NCBI RefSeq assembly: GCF_024166365.1
Contig: NC_064822.1
Coordinates: forward strand, 108,930,823-108,994,822
Origin: Elephas maximus indicus
Taxonomy: Eukaryota > Chordata > Mammalia > Proboscidea > Elephantidae
Direction: 5' to 3'
Length of the DNA: 64,000 nucleotides
Part shown: positions 11,395 through 21,310 of the stretch, in pieces
Layout: each line of letters begins with the position of its first letter
Numbering within the stretch: the stretch's first letter is position 1
The notes under the pieces: generated by a model
Seen by the model: the letters and a program-made list of their open reading frames with translations, nothing else
The model's database searches: none
Told to the model about the DNA's origin: nothing
Made by a program: the position numbers and the translations under genes

Positions 11395-11567
11395 GGAGCT
11401 CTGGTGGCACAGTGGTTAAGAGCACTGCTGCTAACCAAAATGCTGCTAACCAGTTTGAGCCCACCAGCTGCTCCTTGGAAATCTTATGAGGCAGTTCTCC
11501 GCAGTCCTATAGGGTCACTATGAGTCAGAATTGACTTGATGGTAATGGGTTTAGTTTTTGGTTTTGG
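11395..11567 (+). repeat. AfroSINE with 12-bp target duplication
   Basis: Inserted into the 5' region of the inverted RTE. The 12-bp sequence ATTCATAAGGTT occurs at 11,383-11,394 and again at 11,568-11,579, directly flanking the SINE, and the RTE 5' sequence resumes after it. This is a textbook LINE-mediated insertion and dates the SINE as younger than the RTE copy. Confidence 0.93.
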
Positions 11568-11649
11568 ATTCATAAGGTTTTCACTGGCCAATTTTTTTTA
11601 TAAGAAGACTTCCAGGTCTTTCTTTCTAATCTGTCTTGTCTGGAAGCTC

Positions 11650-12215
11650 TGGTGTCAAGATATCAAACAATATATTTCATTGGGGAAATCTGTTGCAAAA
11701 GACCTCTTTAAAGTTTTGAAAAGCAAAGATATCACTTTGAGGACTAAGGTATTCCTGACCCAAACCATGGTATTTTCAATCACCTCTTATACACGTGAAA
11801 GCTGGACAACGAATAAAAAAGACCGAAGAATTGATGCCCTTAAATTACAGTGTTGGGGAATATTGAGTATACCATGGACTGCCAGAAGAATAAACAAGTC
11901 TGTCTTGAAAGAAGTACAGCCAGTGTGCTCCTTGGAAGAAAGAATGGTGAGACTTCTTCTTACATACTTTGTATGTGTTGTCAGGAGGGACCAGTCACTG
12001 GAGAAGGATATCATGCTCAGCAAGGTAGAGTGTCAGGAAAAAAGAAGACCTTCAAGGAGATGGACTGACACAGTGGTTACAACAATGGGCTCAAACATAG
12101 CAATGACTGTGAGGATGGTGAAGGACCAGGTAGTATTTCGTTCTGTTGTACGTAAGGTTGCTATGAGTCAGAATTGACTCAATGGCACCTAACAACAACA
12201 ACATAAAAAAATAAT
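11650..12215 (+). mobile_element. RTE LINE 3' segment
   Basis: Plus-strand RTE C-terminal coding region and tail. The translated frame (11,641-12,177) shows SLGKSVAKDLFKVLKSK, SWTTNKKDRRIDALKLQCW and DIMLSKVECQE, matching in order the minus-strand copy at 1,720-2,284. It ends in 'gagtcagaattgactcaatg', GGCACCTAACAACAACAAC and an A-run, the intact RTE 3' terminus. Confidence 0.88.
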
Positions 12216-12649
12216 GGAATATAAGAAACTAATGACAGGGGCTGTGAAGGGGGCTTGATAGATGAAGAAGAACCCTTCATGTTCACTCTACACCTCTTTA
12301 TCCTTTTTGGTTTTTAAGTCATGTGAACATATTACAGTGAAATTCGATGGGACTGCCTTGTTTTTCAGAGTCTTACACATTTTTTGCTTTGAGAGGGTGC
12401 AGTCTTACCATTTTTCTAATATTCCTTTTAGTGGAAAATTTTGAGTTTTCCTTCTCTGACAGGTTTCTGCCTTACATAGGTTACTGTTTTTACAGGTTTT
12501 ACTATATCTGTCCAAGCAAAAATACATATAAAAATACATATATAAATGTAAAAAGATAATTTTTATCTTTAAGGATAATACAAAGCCATTAAAAAATTTT
12601 AAGGAGTGGCACCTTAGATTTGGCTTTTAAAAAACACGCCCTAGGCTGC

Positions 12650-13460
12650 AATATGGAGAATGAATTGGAAGAGGTCAGAGTGGATGCTGATAAGGTGGTT
12701 AAGAGGCCAGTGGAAACTGCAATGAGATACCATTTTACACCTAATAGAATGCCGACAATAAAAAGTACTGGCAAGGATGTGGAGAAATTGAAACCCTCCT
12801 ATGTTGCTGGTGGGAAAGTAAAATGGTGCAGTCTCTTTGGAAAACAGTCTGGCCATCTTCAAAAAGTTAAATGGAGAGTTATCATATGATTCATCGATTT
12901 CACTCCTAGGTGTGTATACCTAATAGAATTGAAAATGTATGTCCACCTGAAAACTTGTACAAGAGTATTCATAGCAGCAATGTTCGTAATAACTCAAAAA
13001 TGGAAAAAAAACTCAAGTATTTGTCAACAAATGAATGGATAAACAAAATGTGGTATATTCATACGATGGGATATTATTTGGGATAAAAATGAATGATGTT
13101 CTGATGTATGCTTTGATATGGATGAACCTTGAGAACAGGCCAAGTGAAATAAGCCAGACACAAAAGGCCACATATTATATGATTCCATTTATAGGGAATG
13201 TCTAGACTAGGCAAATTCAGAGACAGAACTTTGATTAGAGATTGCTTAGAGATGGGGCGGGGACAATGTGGGGGAGAAATGGAGATTAACTGCTAATGTG
13301 TGTAGAATTTCTTTTAGGGGGGATGAAAATGTTCTAAAATTAGATAATGGCCATGGTTGCACAACCATCTAAATATACTAAAAACCATTGTATCTACACT
13401 TTAAATAGGTGAGTTGTATGGTATGTGAATTATATTTCAATAAAGCTGCTTTAAAAAAAG
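12650..13460 (+). mobile_element. L1 3' end, old (L1M-type)
   Basis: Characteristic L1 3' sequence in forward orientation: 'cctatgttgctggtgggaaa', 'acttgtacaagagtattcat', 'gatggatgaaccttgagaac'-like and 'agccagacacaaaaggccac', ending at 'tatatttcaataaagctgct' plus an A-run. The 89-codon frame near 12,620 is part of this element. Confidence 0.85.
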
Positions 13461-13747
13461 CAGTAAGTGAAATATTTAATTTCTAAAAGGCATCATGCCC
13501 ATATGGATACATCAATAATTTCTTTCAAATTCAATAATCTTCTAAGAAAAAGATCATGAATAGATAAATTGCCCTCAGCTTTAAGAAAATATGGAAAACG
13601 TTCCATTTCAAGTATTTAGCACAACCCTGATATAAAAATCTGTCAGAATGTATTACGGTTATGTAAGATATTATCATTAGGGGAAAGGGTATATGGGAAT
13701 GCTGGGTAGTATTGCACTTTTCATGAGTCTAAAATTATTTCAAAATA

Positions 13748-13930
13748 ACAAACCAGTTGCCATGAAGTAGATTCTGATATATGGCAACCCCATTTGTATC
13801 AGAGCAGAGCTGTGCTCCACAGGGTTTTCAATTGCTGATTATTCAGAAGTAGACTGCCAGGCCTTTCTTCTGAGGTGCTTCTGGGCGAACTCAAATGGTT
13901 TGCTCCACCCAGGGACTCCATTTCAAGATA
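13748..13930 (-). repeat. SINE, RTE-body type
   Basis: On the plus strand: 'gttgccatgaagtagattct' tail, 'gattattcagaagtagactg' body and 'ccacccagggactcc' head, matching the longer subtype in reverse orientation. Confidence 0.82.
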
Positions 13931-14720
13931 AAAAGTTTTAAAAAATCCATCAAAGGCTCTGGTTCAAGATGATAAACTCAGCATAACATTTATCTTCTTC
14001 TTGTTTGTTGTATCCCACAAATTTTGGATGTAGTATTTTCATTATGATAGTAATTTCCATTATGGTTTTGACTCATGAGTTATTTGGAAGGCTTTTTTTC
14101 CCCTTAATTTCCAGATGTATGTTTTTATTTATATTTTGTATTGGTGTCAAAGAACATATGTATTATACAATTCTTTAAAATTTGAATTATATCAGCTGAG
14201 ACTTGTATGACTTAGAATGTGATCAATTTTTATAAATGTTCTAGGTATGTTTAAGAAAAAGCAGTGTTCCTCGAATTTTGAGTGCATGGTTCTACACATG
14301 TTCCTTAAATCAACCTTGTAAACTGGGTTGTTAAAAAAAGGGGGGGGGGGAAGCATTGCAGCAATCCAGGCGAGAGTGGAGTGATTCCAGATTTATTCAG
14401 CAGACAAAATGGACATGTTCTCATGTTGGATGGGGGTGAGGGAGGGGAGATGGAGAAACAGACCTCAAGGATGATTCCCTTGGCTTCTGGTTTATGCAAT
14501 TCGAGAGTTGGAGCTGTACAATTGAGATGGGGAATCCTGGGAAAGATTAGGAAATCTTTATGTATCCCTCAATAATGTTTCTTAGCCCCCTATGGATGAC
14601 CGGAGGAAGCTGGCAATGTTAAGGGTTTGGGGCTGGGACTGGGCCTGGGACTCAGCAGCTTTCCCTAGAGCTCTGTATATATCTGTATCACAACAGTTAC
14701 CATGGTGTAGTCGCAATACA
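13931..14720. other. Unassigned AT-rich intergenic sequence
   Basis: Includes probable old L1 debris near 13,970-14,230 ('ttttgactcatgagttattt', 'gaattatatcagctgagact') and a G-run at 14,340-14,350. No gene is visible. Confidence 0.5.
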
Positions 14721-14739
14721 CGGTATTGCATCCACTAGA

Positions 14740-15200
14740 TTGTGGGCTCGGAAGATGGCCTGAGTACTTCTGCATCTCCAGGACTTTGCCCAGGGCGTGG
14801 CTCCGCCCTTTCCCCCATTCCGTTTCTCCTAGGTCCGCACCCACGGGATTTCCCGCCCTTTGGACTGGCCTCGCCTTAAAGGACCTCGCTCCGCCCCTAG
14901 AGGTAGCATTTCCTCCAACCTAGTAGGGATGAGGTGATTGACGAGAGTATTCTCCAGTCCTAACGCTGAATGACCACTTATTACCAATTAGACGGTAGCA
15001 GAGGCGGGTACCAAAGCATGAAGTAGAGGTGACCAGGAAGTGGGAGCTGAGGTTGGAAGGAAGGACGAAACCAGGTCCAGGTGGTGGTGTAAAGGTAATG
15101 GGGTATCTGGATCCCCCAACTCCCTCCTTTCCCCATCCTTTAAGCCCGAGGTTACTTCGTCCTTTCCCCATCCCTAGGTCAGGGGTATATCGCCGCTGGG
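14740..15200 (+). promoter_or_regulatory. PRR13: Candidate PRR13 promoter
   Basis: The first GC-enriched block upstream of the PRR13 start codon. It holds several GC boxes ('ggctccgccc', 'ctccgcccct'), an E2F-type site TTTCCCGCC at 14,849-14,857 and an ATTGG-type box as 'accaatta' near 14,982, with no clear TATA box. PRR13 needs a non-coding first exon that splices to the acceptor at 15,750-15,751, and this is the best place for it. The first-exon donor and the transcription start could not be fixed. Confidence 0.5.
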
Positions 15201-15772
15201 AGCTAAGATCGCCATTTCCTCTTTTTTTTTTTTTAACGGGGAAGAGGATGTGTCTACATATTTAAACGTTTAAGGATCTGTCTTGAGCTCCCTTCTTCGC
15301 TTCTCCTTCTCTTAACCTGGGGTGAAAGTCCTGCCCCCACCTCCTTTCCTGGGGAGCGGTAAAGTTGTTTGAGATCCTTCCTTATCCAGTGCGATGGGAT
15401 GGTTAAAGCCCTCCGACTCTGTCTGAGGAAGGGGAGGGTGAGTGACGGGAACTGCGAGCTTCAAGGACTCTGCCCTGCTTGTGAGGGGTTAGAGACCTCC
15501 ATCTGTGGCGGAGGTAGCGGAAGGTGGAGGGGCAATGGGAGAGAGGTTCCTGTGGTTAGGGTACTAGGAATAGAATAGGTGTTCAGGGCGAAAAACGAGT
15601 GGAAGAAAACGTTTCTTAGGGGTCCTGGTAGTTGAAAGTACAGTGGGCGAGGCCACTGTGGGGCGGCAAGCGTTGAGGGTGGTCGCGGGTTCTAAAATCT
15701 CCTTCCCACCTCGGGGGCCGTCAGCTTTTTGCCTCATTTGTTTCTCCTCAGGCTTAGGGAAACACCTGAACA

Positions 15773-15791
15773 ATGTGGAATCCCAATGCCG
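15773..15791 (+). CDS. PRR13: PRR13 coding exon 1
   Basis: The exon begins at 15,752 after acceptor 'tttctcctcag', with 21 nt of 5' untranslated sequence. It encodes MWNPNA and the first base of Gly7, and ends at donor G|gtaggt. Confidence 0.93.
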
Positions 15792-18700
15792 GTAGGTGTT
15801 TGCTAGATCTCTTCTCTCCTCCCCACCGCCTTTTCAGATGGGCCCCATTCCAGGAAGTTTCTGTGTCAGTTTTTCCCAGATTCTCCCCTCCCCAAAAGCA
15901 AAGTCCTTAGACTACAAAGTTCATTTGCTTTTGTCTCTGCTCAGCTCTTCCAGGTTCGTTTTTTTTCTCCCTGACTCAGGCTTCTCTCCCCACCCTTCTT
16001 TTCTCCGTTCTCGCCTTTCCATTTCCTTTAAGTGTTGTGTGCCATGGAGGCGATTCTGACTCAGCGACCCCATGTGACAAAGTAGAGCAGTCCCATAGGG
16101 TTTTATTGGCTGTAATCTTTATGGTTAATCTTTATGAAAACAGATCTCCAGGTCTTTCTCTCCCTGAGCCGCTGGGTGGATTCAAACCACCAACCTTTTG
16201 GTTAGCAGCTGAGCATTTAACCATTGTGCCACCAGGGCTCCTTTCCTTTTTAAGTACAGGGTGAGAAACTGAATCTGCTACTCTTTGTTGTTGTTGTTAT
16301 CAGAGATTCTGGGTAGTTTCTAACCTTAATTTTTTCTCTACTTCTTCCACCAGGGCAGCCAGGGCCAAATCCATGTCGCCCTAACCCTGGATGTCCCAAC
16401 CCTGTCTATCCACATCCTGCCAATCCTGCCTTTCCTCCAGGTCCCTTTCCCACACCCCCAGGAGTTCCCCAGGGGAATCCAGCTTTCCCCCCATGTGGGC
16501 CCCCTCAACCTGTGCCACAACCAGGGTATCCAGGATGCCAACCCCCAAAACCCTGCCCACCTCCTGGCCCCTGCCCTCCTCCATACCCACCATCTGCCCC
16601 TGGAGTGCCTCCAATGAATCCCTTGGCTCCTGGCATGGTAGGACCAGGAATAGTGATGGACAAGAAGATGCAGAAGAAAATGAAGAAAGCTCATAAAAAG
16701 ATGCACAAACACCACAAGCATGGCAAGGTCAGTGTTCCTCTGGAGTCTGGGTAGAGAGGGCCTGCTCCCTCAGAAAGATTATGCAGGCTGGGGTTGGTTG
16801 AGGGGGATTCTCAGTCTTATGCCATAGGGGATGGTGATCGTGGTGCTTTGGTAGATAGTTCTTCCTTTTTGTGAAGGATTCCCACTGAAATCCTGAGAAG
16901 AAATATTAGCTTATTGGACCTATCAGGGTCTAGGCTGAGCCTAAGAATAGATAGCTGAATCAAAAGCCCTTCTTGTCTGGTGTTCCCTCTCCCAAAGCTT
17001 TTGTCCCCTTTGCCTCCCCCTCCAGAAGCCTGTTTTAACAAGTTGGACACATCCACTGAGTTTGTCAAAATGCTGATTAATAGGGTCAGCCCTTGGACAA
17101 AGCAAAGTCCTTTATAATGATTAACAGAATAATAATCTAGCCCTAATTCCTGGAGCTCCTTTGTCTCCTTTGGTGTTTTCAAGGTGTATTGTTAATTAAC
17201 TAGGCCTTTTGTCCTACCATTCATCAGGGATACTGAGGACAAGGACAGGTGAAAGACTTAGCCTCAAACAAAGCCAGGAACTAAGAGGGTTTCATACTTA
17301 GTTTTCACCAAACCAAACCTATTGCTGTCGAGTTGATTCCAACTCATAGCGCCCCTATAGGACAGAGTAGAACTGCCTCGTAGAGTTTCCGGGGAGCTGC
17401 TGGCAGATTCTCAAACTGCCGACCTTTTGGTTAGCAGTTGAGCTCTTAACCACTGTGCCACTAGGGCTGCTATCTGTTCTAGCAGTGTTAATTAGCAAGG
17501 GTAAGACCAGCTCACAGGACAACTCCAGAAGGGTTAAGCTTACCTGGATCTTGAAGAGGCCTTAATTTGCATCTTAAGGCCCATGTTGTTAGATGCTATC
17601 TAGTTGATTTCAGCTCATAGCGACCCCATGTGACAGAGCAGAACTGCCCCATAGGTTTTTCTAGGCTATAATCTTTACAGGAGCAGATTGCCAGATCCTT
17701 CTCCTGTGTAGCAGCTGGGTGGGTTCAAACCGCCAACCTTTCTTTCAGCAGCTTAGGGCATAACGGTCTCCACCAGGGCTCCTTCTTAAGGCCTATGTTG
17801 GTGTGCCTTTGAGTGGACTCCGACTCATAGCGACCCTATAGGACAGAGTAGAACTGTTTTATAGGGTTTCCTAGGCTGTAAATCTTTACAGGAGCAGATC
17901 ACCAAGTCTTTTCTCCTGAGGAGCCTCTGATGGCTTTGGACCGCTAACCTTTTGGTAAGCAGCTGAGCACTTAACCATTGCACCACCAGGGCTCCTCTTG
18001 AAGCCCATAAAAACCAAAAAACCAAACTCGTTGCTATGGAGTTGGCTCTGACTCATAGCGACCCTGTAGGTCAGAGTAGAACTGCCCCATAGGGTTTCCA
18101 AGGTTGTAAATCTTTACAGAAGCAGACTGCCATATCTTTCTCCCATGGACTGGCTGGTGCATTCAAATCGCTGATCTTTTGGTTTGCAGCTGAGTGCTTA
18201 AACACTGCACCACCAGGACTCCCTCTTAAGGCCCATATTAGGCCTTGAATCCTGACTCTGAGTCTTTGATTAAAATTTGAGGAGAATGAAAGATGAGATT
18301 GAACGGGGAAGAAATTACCCTGGAGACTCAGAAACGTTTTTAATGGTAGCCCTGTGGCGCGGTGGTTAAGAGCTATGTCTGTAAACCAGAAGGTTGGCAG
18401 TTCAAATCCACCAGCTGCTCCTTGGAAACCCTATGGGGCAGTTCTACTCTGTCCGATAGGGTCACTATGGGTCAGAGTCAATGGCAATGGGTTTGGTTGT
18501 TTGGTTTTGGTGGTGCGGTGGTGAAAGCGCTGCTATTAACTAAAAGGTCAGTGGTTCAAACTCACCAGCCACTCCTTGGAGAAAGATATGGCAGTCTGCT
18601 TTCTTAAAGATTTACAGCCTTGGGAACCCTCTGGGGCAGTTCTGCTCTGTCCTATAGGGCTGCTGTGAGTCGGAATCCACTGGATGGCAGTGGGTATTGA

Positions 18701-19267
18701 TGGGATTATGCATATAAGGAACCTTGAATGGGACTCCCCTAGCCTTCTCTCCCATCTTCCCCACTTTCTCCCAGTGAGGCTTAGGAAAAAGTAGAGATAC
18801 ATGCACATACAGCTGCGGTTTCTACTCACTTTTCTTAGATTCATAGCCACTAGAAATTTTTTATGCAGTTAATCAATAGGTATTTATAAGGTAGCAGCTG
18901 TTTCTAAGTACTGTACTGTTCTAGTGCCTACAATTGATTCCTTGTCTGGGCATTGACTTAGGTAAAGAAAGCTGCATACTTGCTCCAAATGCAATACCTT
19001 ATATTCTGTGCAATGATTTAGGATGGTTTCATCCATTCCTGTATGCTTATTGCTGAAAGAAGCCCTTGCTTTTGCTGTTGAAGGGACAGTCTGGTTCCCA
19101 ACTCCTGACTTTCTTGGGGAAGGGGTACCTGGGTGTAGGGGTGGGGCACTAAGGAATGGCCACTGGGATGATCAAGGATCATTTGGATCTGATGCTATCT
19201 CCTCTCCCCTTTCCCCTTGCAGCATTCCTCTTCTTCCTCCTCTTCTTCCAGCAGTGACTCTGACTGA
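15773..19267 (+). CDS. PRR13: PRR13, proline-rich protein 13 (TXR1)
   Basis: Three coding exons, 15,773-15,791, 16,354-16,727 and 19,223-19,267, join in phase to 438 nt, giving 145 aa plus TGA (human protein about 148 aa). The protein starts MWNPNAG, continues with about 100 residues rich in Pro, Gly and Cys (many PxxP and PGxP units), then VMDKKMQKKMKKAHKKMHKH, a Lys/His tract, and ends in ten serines and DSD. There is no catalytic domain. In the literature the human gene is known as taxane-resistance gene 1, a nuclear-type repressor of thrombospondin-1; that role is family knowledge, not visible here. All introns are GT-AG. Intron 2 is loaded with SINEs. Position immediately upstream of PCBP2 in the same orientation matches the human order and supports orthology. 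Confidence 0.95.
16038..16243 (-). repeat. AfroSINE in PRR13 intron 1
   Basis: Minus-strand long-subtype copy, ending about 110 bp before the acceptor of PRR13 coding exon 2. A GTT-repeat tract lies between it and the exon. Confidence 0.88.
16354..16727 (+). CDS. PRR13: PRR13 coding exon 2
   Basis: Encodes residues 7-131, the proline-rich body and the DKKMQKKMKKAHKKMHKH basic segment. Acceptor 'ttcttccaccag', donor AAG|gtcagt. Reading through the donor would add VSVPLESG and stop. Confidence 0.96.
17315..17475 (-). repeat. AfroSINE (PRR13 intron 2, copy 1)
   Basis: Minus strand: 'attgctgtcgagttgattcc' tail to 'gtgccactagggct' head on the plus strand. First of six copies within 1.4 kb. Confidence 0.9.
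17583..17786 (-). repeat. AfroSINE (PRR13 intron 2, copy 2)
   Basis: Minus-strand long-subtype copy with 'aatctttacaggagcagatt' in the body and 'caccagggctcc' head. The following 'ttcttaaggcc' recurs after copies 3 and 4, so the insertions share a flanking motif. Confidence 0.9.
17796..17997 (-). repeat. AfroSINE (PRR13 intron 2, copy 3)
   Basis: Minus-strand long-subtype copy separated from copy 2 by about 10 bp. Followed by 'tcttgaagcccat'. Confidence 0.9.
18008..18228 (-). repeat. AfroSINE (PRR13 intron 2, copy 4)
   Basis: Minus-strand long-subtype copy. The tail end 'aaaaaccaaaaaaccaaact' is well preserved. Followed by 'ctcttaaggcccat'. Confidence 0.9.
18345..18500 (+). repeat. AfroSINE (PRR13 intron 2, copy 5)
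   Basis: Plus strand, from 'gtagccctgtggcgcggtgg' to the 'gggtttggttgtttggtttt' tail. Opposite in orientation to copies 1-4. Confidence 0.9.
18501..18700 (+). repeat. AfroSINE (PRR13 intron 2, copy 6)
   Basis: Plus strand, starts with 'ggtggtgcggtggtgaaagc' immediately at the tail of copy 5, so one inserted into or beside the tail of the other. Confidence 0.88.
19223..19267 (+). CDS. PRR13: PRR13 coding exon 3 (C-terminus)
   Basis: Acceptor 'ccccttgcag'. Encodes His, ten serines, DSD and TGA. The acidic/serine ending follows the family pattern and could be a casein-kinase-type substrate (inference). Confidence 0.95.
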   Translation, partial: HSSSSSSSSSSDSD

Positions 19268-19880
19268 ATACAGGGCCTGGACCCTTCCCTCAAGTCTCAC
19301 CAGTTCTGCTCTCCCATCAAGCTTCAGATGCCATGTTGTACTGAGGGAAATTAACCCTTGTGCCTCCCGCCTGAACCTCACCCTGCCACTCAGCCCTAAC
19401 TGGCTAGGGAAAGTGGGAAAAGGATTGCCATGGGCTAGTAAAGGCCTTCTTGCTTCCCGGATAGAATTTTTAGCTAATAAGTTTAGCAGGGGCGTTGTTT
19501 TTTGAAGATGGTGAGCCCTTTGAACTAAATGCTGAAGACAAGTTTAAGATCTGTAAAATGTGATTTTAAAAAAAACTTTATTTTGTAATAGTGGTGGATG
19601 GGGGTGTGTTTGGAAATTTGACAATGTAAAAAAAAAATCCTGTAACTTTTTTGTAATGGTGGTATAATTCAATGGTTCAGTGGCAAATACATTTCCCAGT
19701 AAGCCTTTTATTGTTTGTACTAACTGCAAGCCTGCTGGGAAGTGGAGTTCCTTTGGTTGGTGAGCTCTGACTGCCATTGCAGAACCTCATCTCTACTCTT
19801 TAGCTCAGTATGGTATCTCAGGTCCTACTCACATTCTCCAGCTCTCAGTCCAAATAAAGCTATTTCTCCCGGTCTCTGTT
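19268..19880 (+). other. PRR13: PRR13 3' untranslated region
   Basis: About 0.6 kb after the TGA up to just past an AATAAA signal at 19,853-19,858. Includes an AT-rich stretch near 19,555-19,640. The open frame of 160 codons that overlaps the last exon is not coding. Confidence 0.8.
19853..19858 (+). terminator. PRR13: PRR13 poly(A) signal AATAAA
   Basis: Canonical hexamer in 'gtccaaataaagctattt', at a plausible distance downstream of the PRR13 stop and followed within about 30 nt by T-containing sequence. Confidence 0.8.
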
Positions 19881-20384
19881 CACCTGTGCCATTACCTTGG
19901 CTGGGCCTAGCACATTTAACAACTTTTGCTACCTTCCATTGAACTTTTAAAGTGTGTAAGTTTTACAGTCACGAACCAAAGCATCTAGTGAGGTAGATAG
20001 CATACTACCCCTATGTTTCTTAAGAGTGAGGAACCTTCAGAATTGGTTCAGGTTTAATGGAACAGGCTTTGTGTCTTCCCTTCGATGGATGGATATAGGC
20101 CTTCAGCATAAGTTTGTGTAGCTGCTACTACAGAGGTTCTCAACCCTGGCTGTCTACCAGCTATCTGAAAGAGCAATTTGGGGCCAAACCCCAAATCTGT
20201 TGAATAAGACTCTTTAAGGATAGAACCCTACAAATCAGTATTTTTAAAAAACTGTGTGTATAATTGATACATAGCTAGAATCAAGGGCCACTGGTTTACT
20301 ATATGCCATGCACGGTACTACACACTGAGTTCTCAAAAGTATGTCTAGTGGAGGAAAATATCTAAAAGAGTTAGTAAAGATAAA

Positions 20385-20540
20385 CCCCATTGCCATCGAG
20401 TCGATTCCAACTCACAGCCACCCTATAGGATAGAGTAGAGCTGCACCGAAGGGTTTCCAAGAAGTGGCTGGTGGATTCCAACTGCCGACCCTTTTGGTTA
20501 GCAGCCAAGCTGTTAACTGCTGTGCCACCAGGGTTCCTAT
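20385..20540 (-). repeat. AfroSINE
   Basis: Minus-strand copy from 'cccattgccatcgagtcgat' to 'ccaccagggttcc', in the PRR13-PCBP2 intergenic region. Confidence 0.9.
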
Positions 20541-21084
20541 TTGTAAAGACAGATGCTATAAAATGCCAGGAGGATATAGACATGGAAATAATTCTCACTG
20601 GGAAGGGAGGAAGGAGTCAAAGATGACTCCTCAAAAGAAGTGACATTTGAACTAACTCCTAGGCCTTGAATGAGAAAGTATGCGTAGAAAAGATGGAAGA
20701 ATGGATTTACCAAGGGATAAGAGAGGAGCTGGGAAAGACATGTGCCTAGGCACAGAGTCATAAAACAAACTAGCATGTCTGAGAATTACAGGTATCCCAT
20801 TGGGACTATATTGATTTTCTGGGAAATTGTTTATTGAGGAACTACTGCATTCTGGATGCTGAAGCTACAAAGATGAGTAAGAGAGTTCTTGCCCTTCATG
20901 AGCTACAAGATCTATTGGAGCATACAGATATGTAAATAGTTAATGATAACATAGTAAAAAGGACTGCATTGGAGACCGGATTGAGCAATGGTGGAGCAGA
21001 GGAAACAGTGACAGTATCAGTGAGAAATGAGCTAGTTCTGGCCTGGATCTTGGGATGAGCAAGCATTTCCCAGCTGGTAAATAA

Positions 21085-21310
21085 TATCAGCTAACATGTA
21101 CTGAGCATTTATTATGTGCCAGGCACTGAGAGCTTCACATTTATAACTTGTGTAATCTTTACAGCAACTCTATGAGGTAGGTACTATTTCCATTTTGTAG
21201 ATGAGGAAAACTGCAGTATTAAGAAGTTAAATAACTTGCCCAAGGTCACATGGTAGTAAATGGTTCAGTCAGAATTTGAACTCAGGCTCTTGAGTCTGTG
21301 CTATTTTGTA
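21085..21310 (+). repeat. MIR SINE, near complete 3' half
   Basis: Clear MIR sequence: 'tactgagcatttattatgtg', 'ccaggcactgagagc', 'cattttgtagatgaggaaa', 'aacttgcccaaggtcacat' and 'cagaatttgaactcaggctc'. Confidence 0.88.

Larger units (their letters stand above)
9700..11645 (-). mobile_element. RTE LINE 5' half, inverted
   Basis: Minus-strand segment running from the RTE 5' end (about 11,645, 'ctggccaattttttttataa' on the plus strand) through the endonuclease (11,232 down to 10,684), the linker and the RT start near 9,700-9,890 (APGISKIPIEMFQQTNAAL). A plus-strand AfroSINE with a clean target duplication is inserted in its 5' untranslated part. It abuts a plus-strand RTE 3' segment, suggesting one insertion with an inverted 5' part. 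Confidence 0.8.

Noticed and set aside
11641-12177. A 213-codon plus-strand frame as a host gene
   Set aside because: It is the RTE LINE C-terminal coding region, with a matching minus-strand copy at 1.7-2.3 kb and the RTE 3' tail following it.
1-14700. Possible 3' exons of AMHR2, the gene upstream of PRR13 in human
   Set aside because: No kinase-domain or receptor sequence is present on either strand.
16338-16721. Minus-strand 127-codon frame over PRR13 exon 2
   Set aside because: Antisense shadow of the proline-rich exon; the Trp/Gly-rich composition mirrors CCN codons on the coding strand.
17315-18700. A CRISPR-like or satellite array, because of regular repeats
   Set aside because: The units are AfroSINEs with heads and tails in both orientations and unequal spacing, in a mammalian intron.
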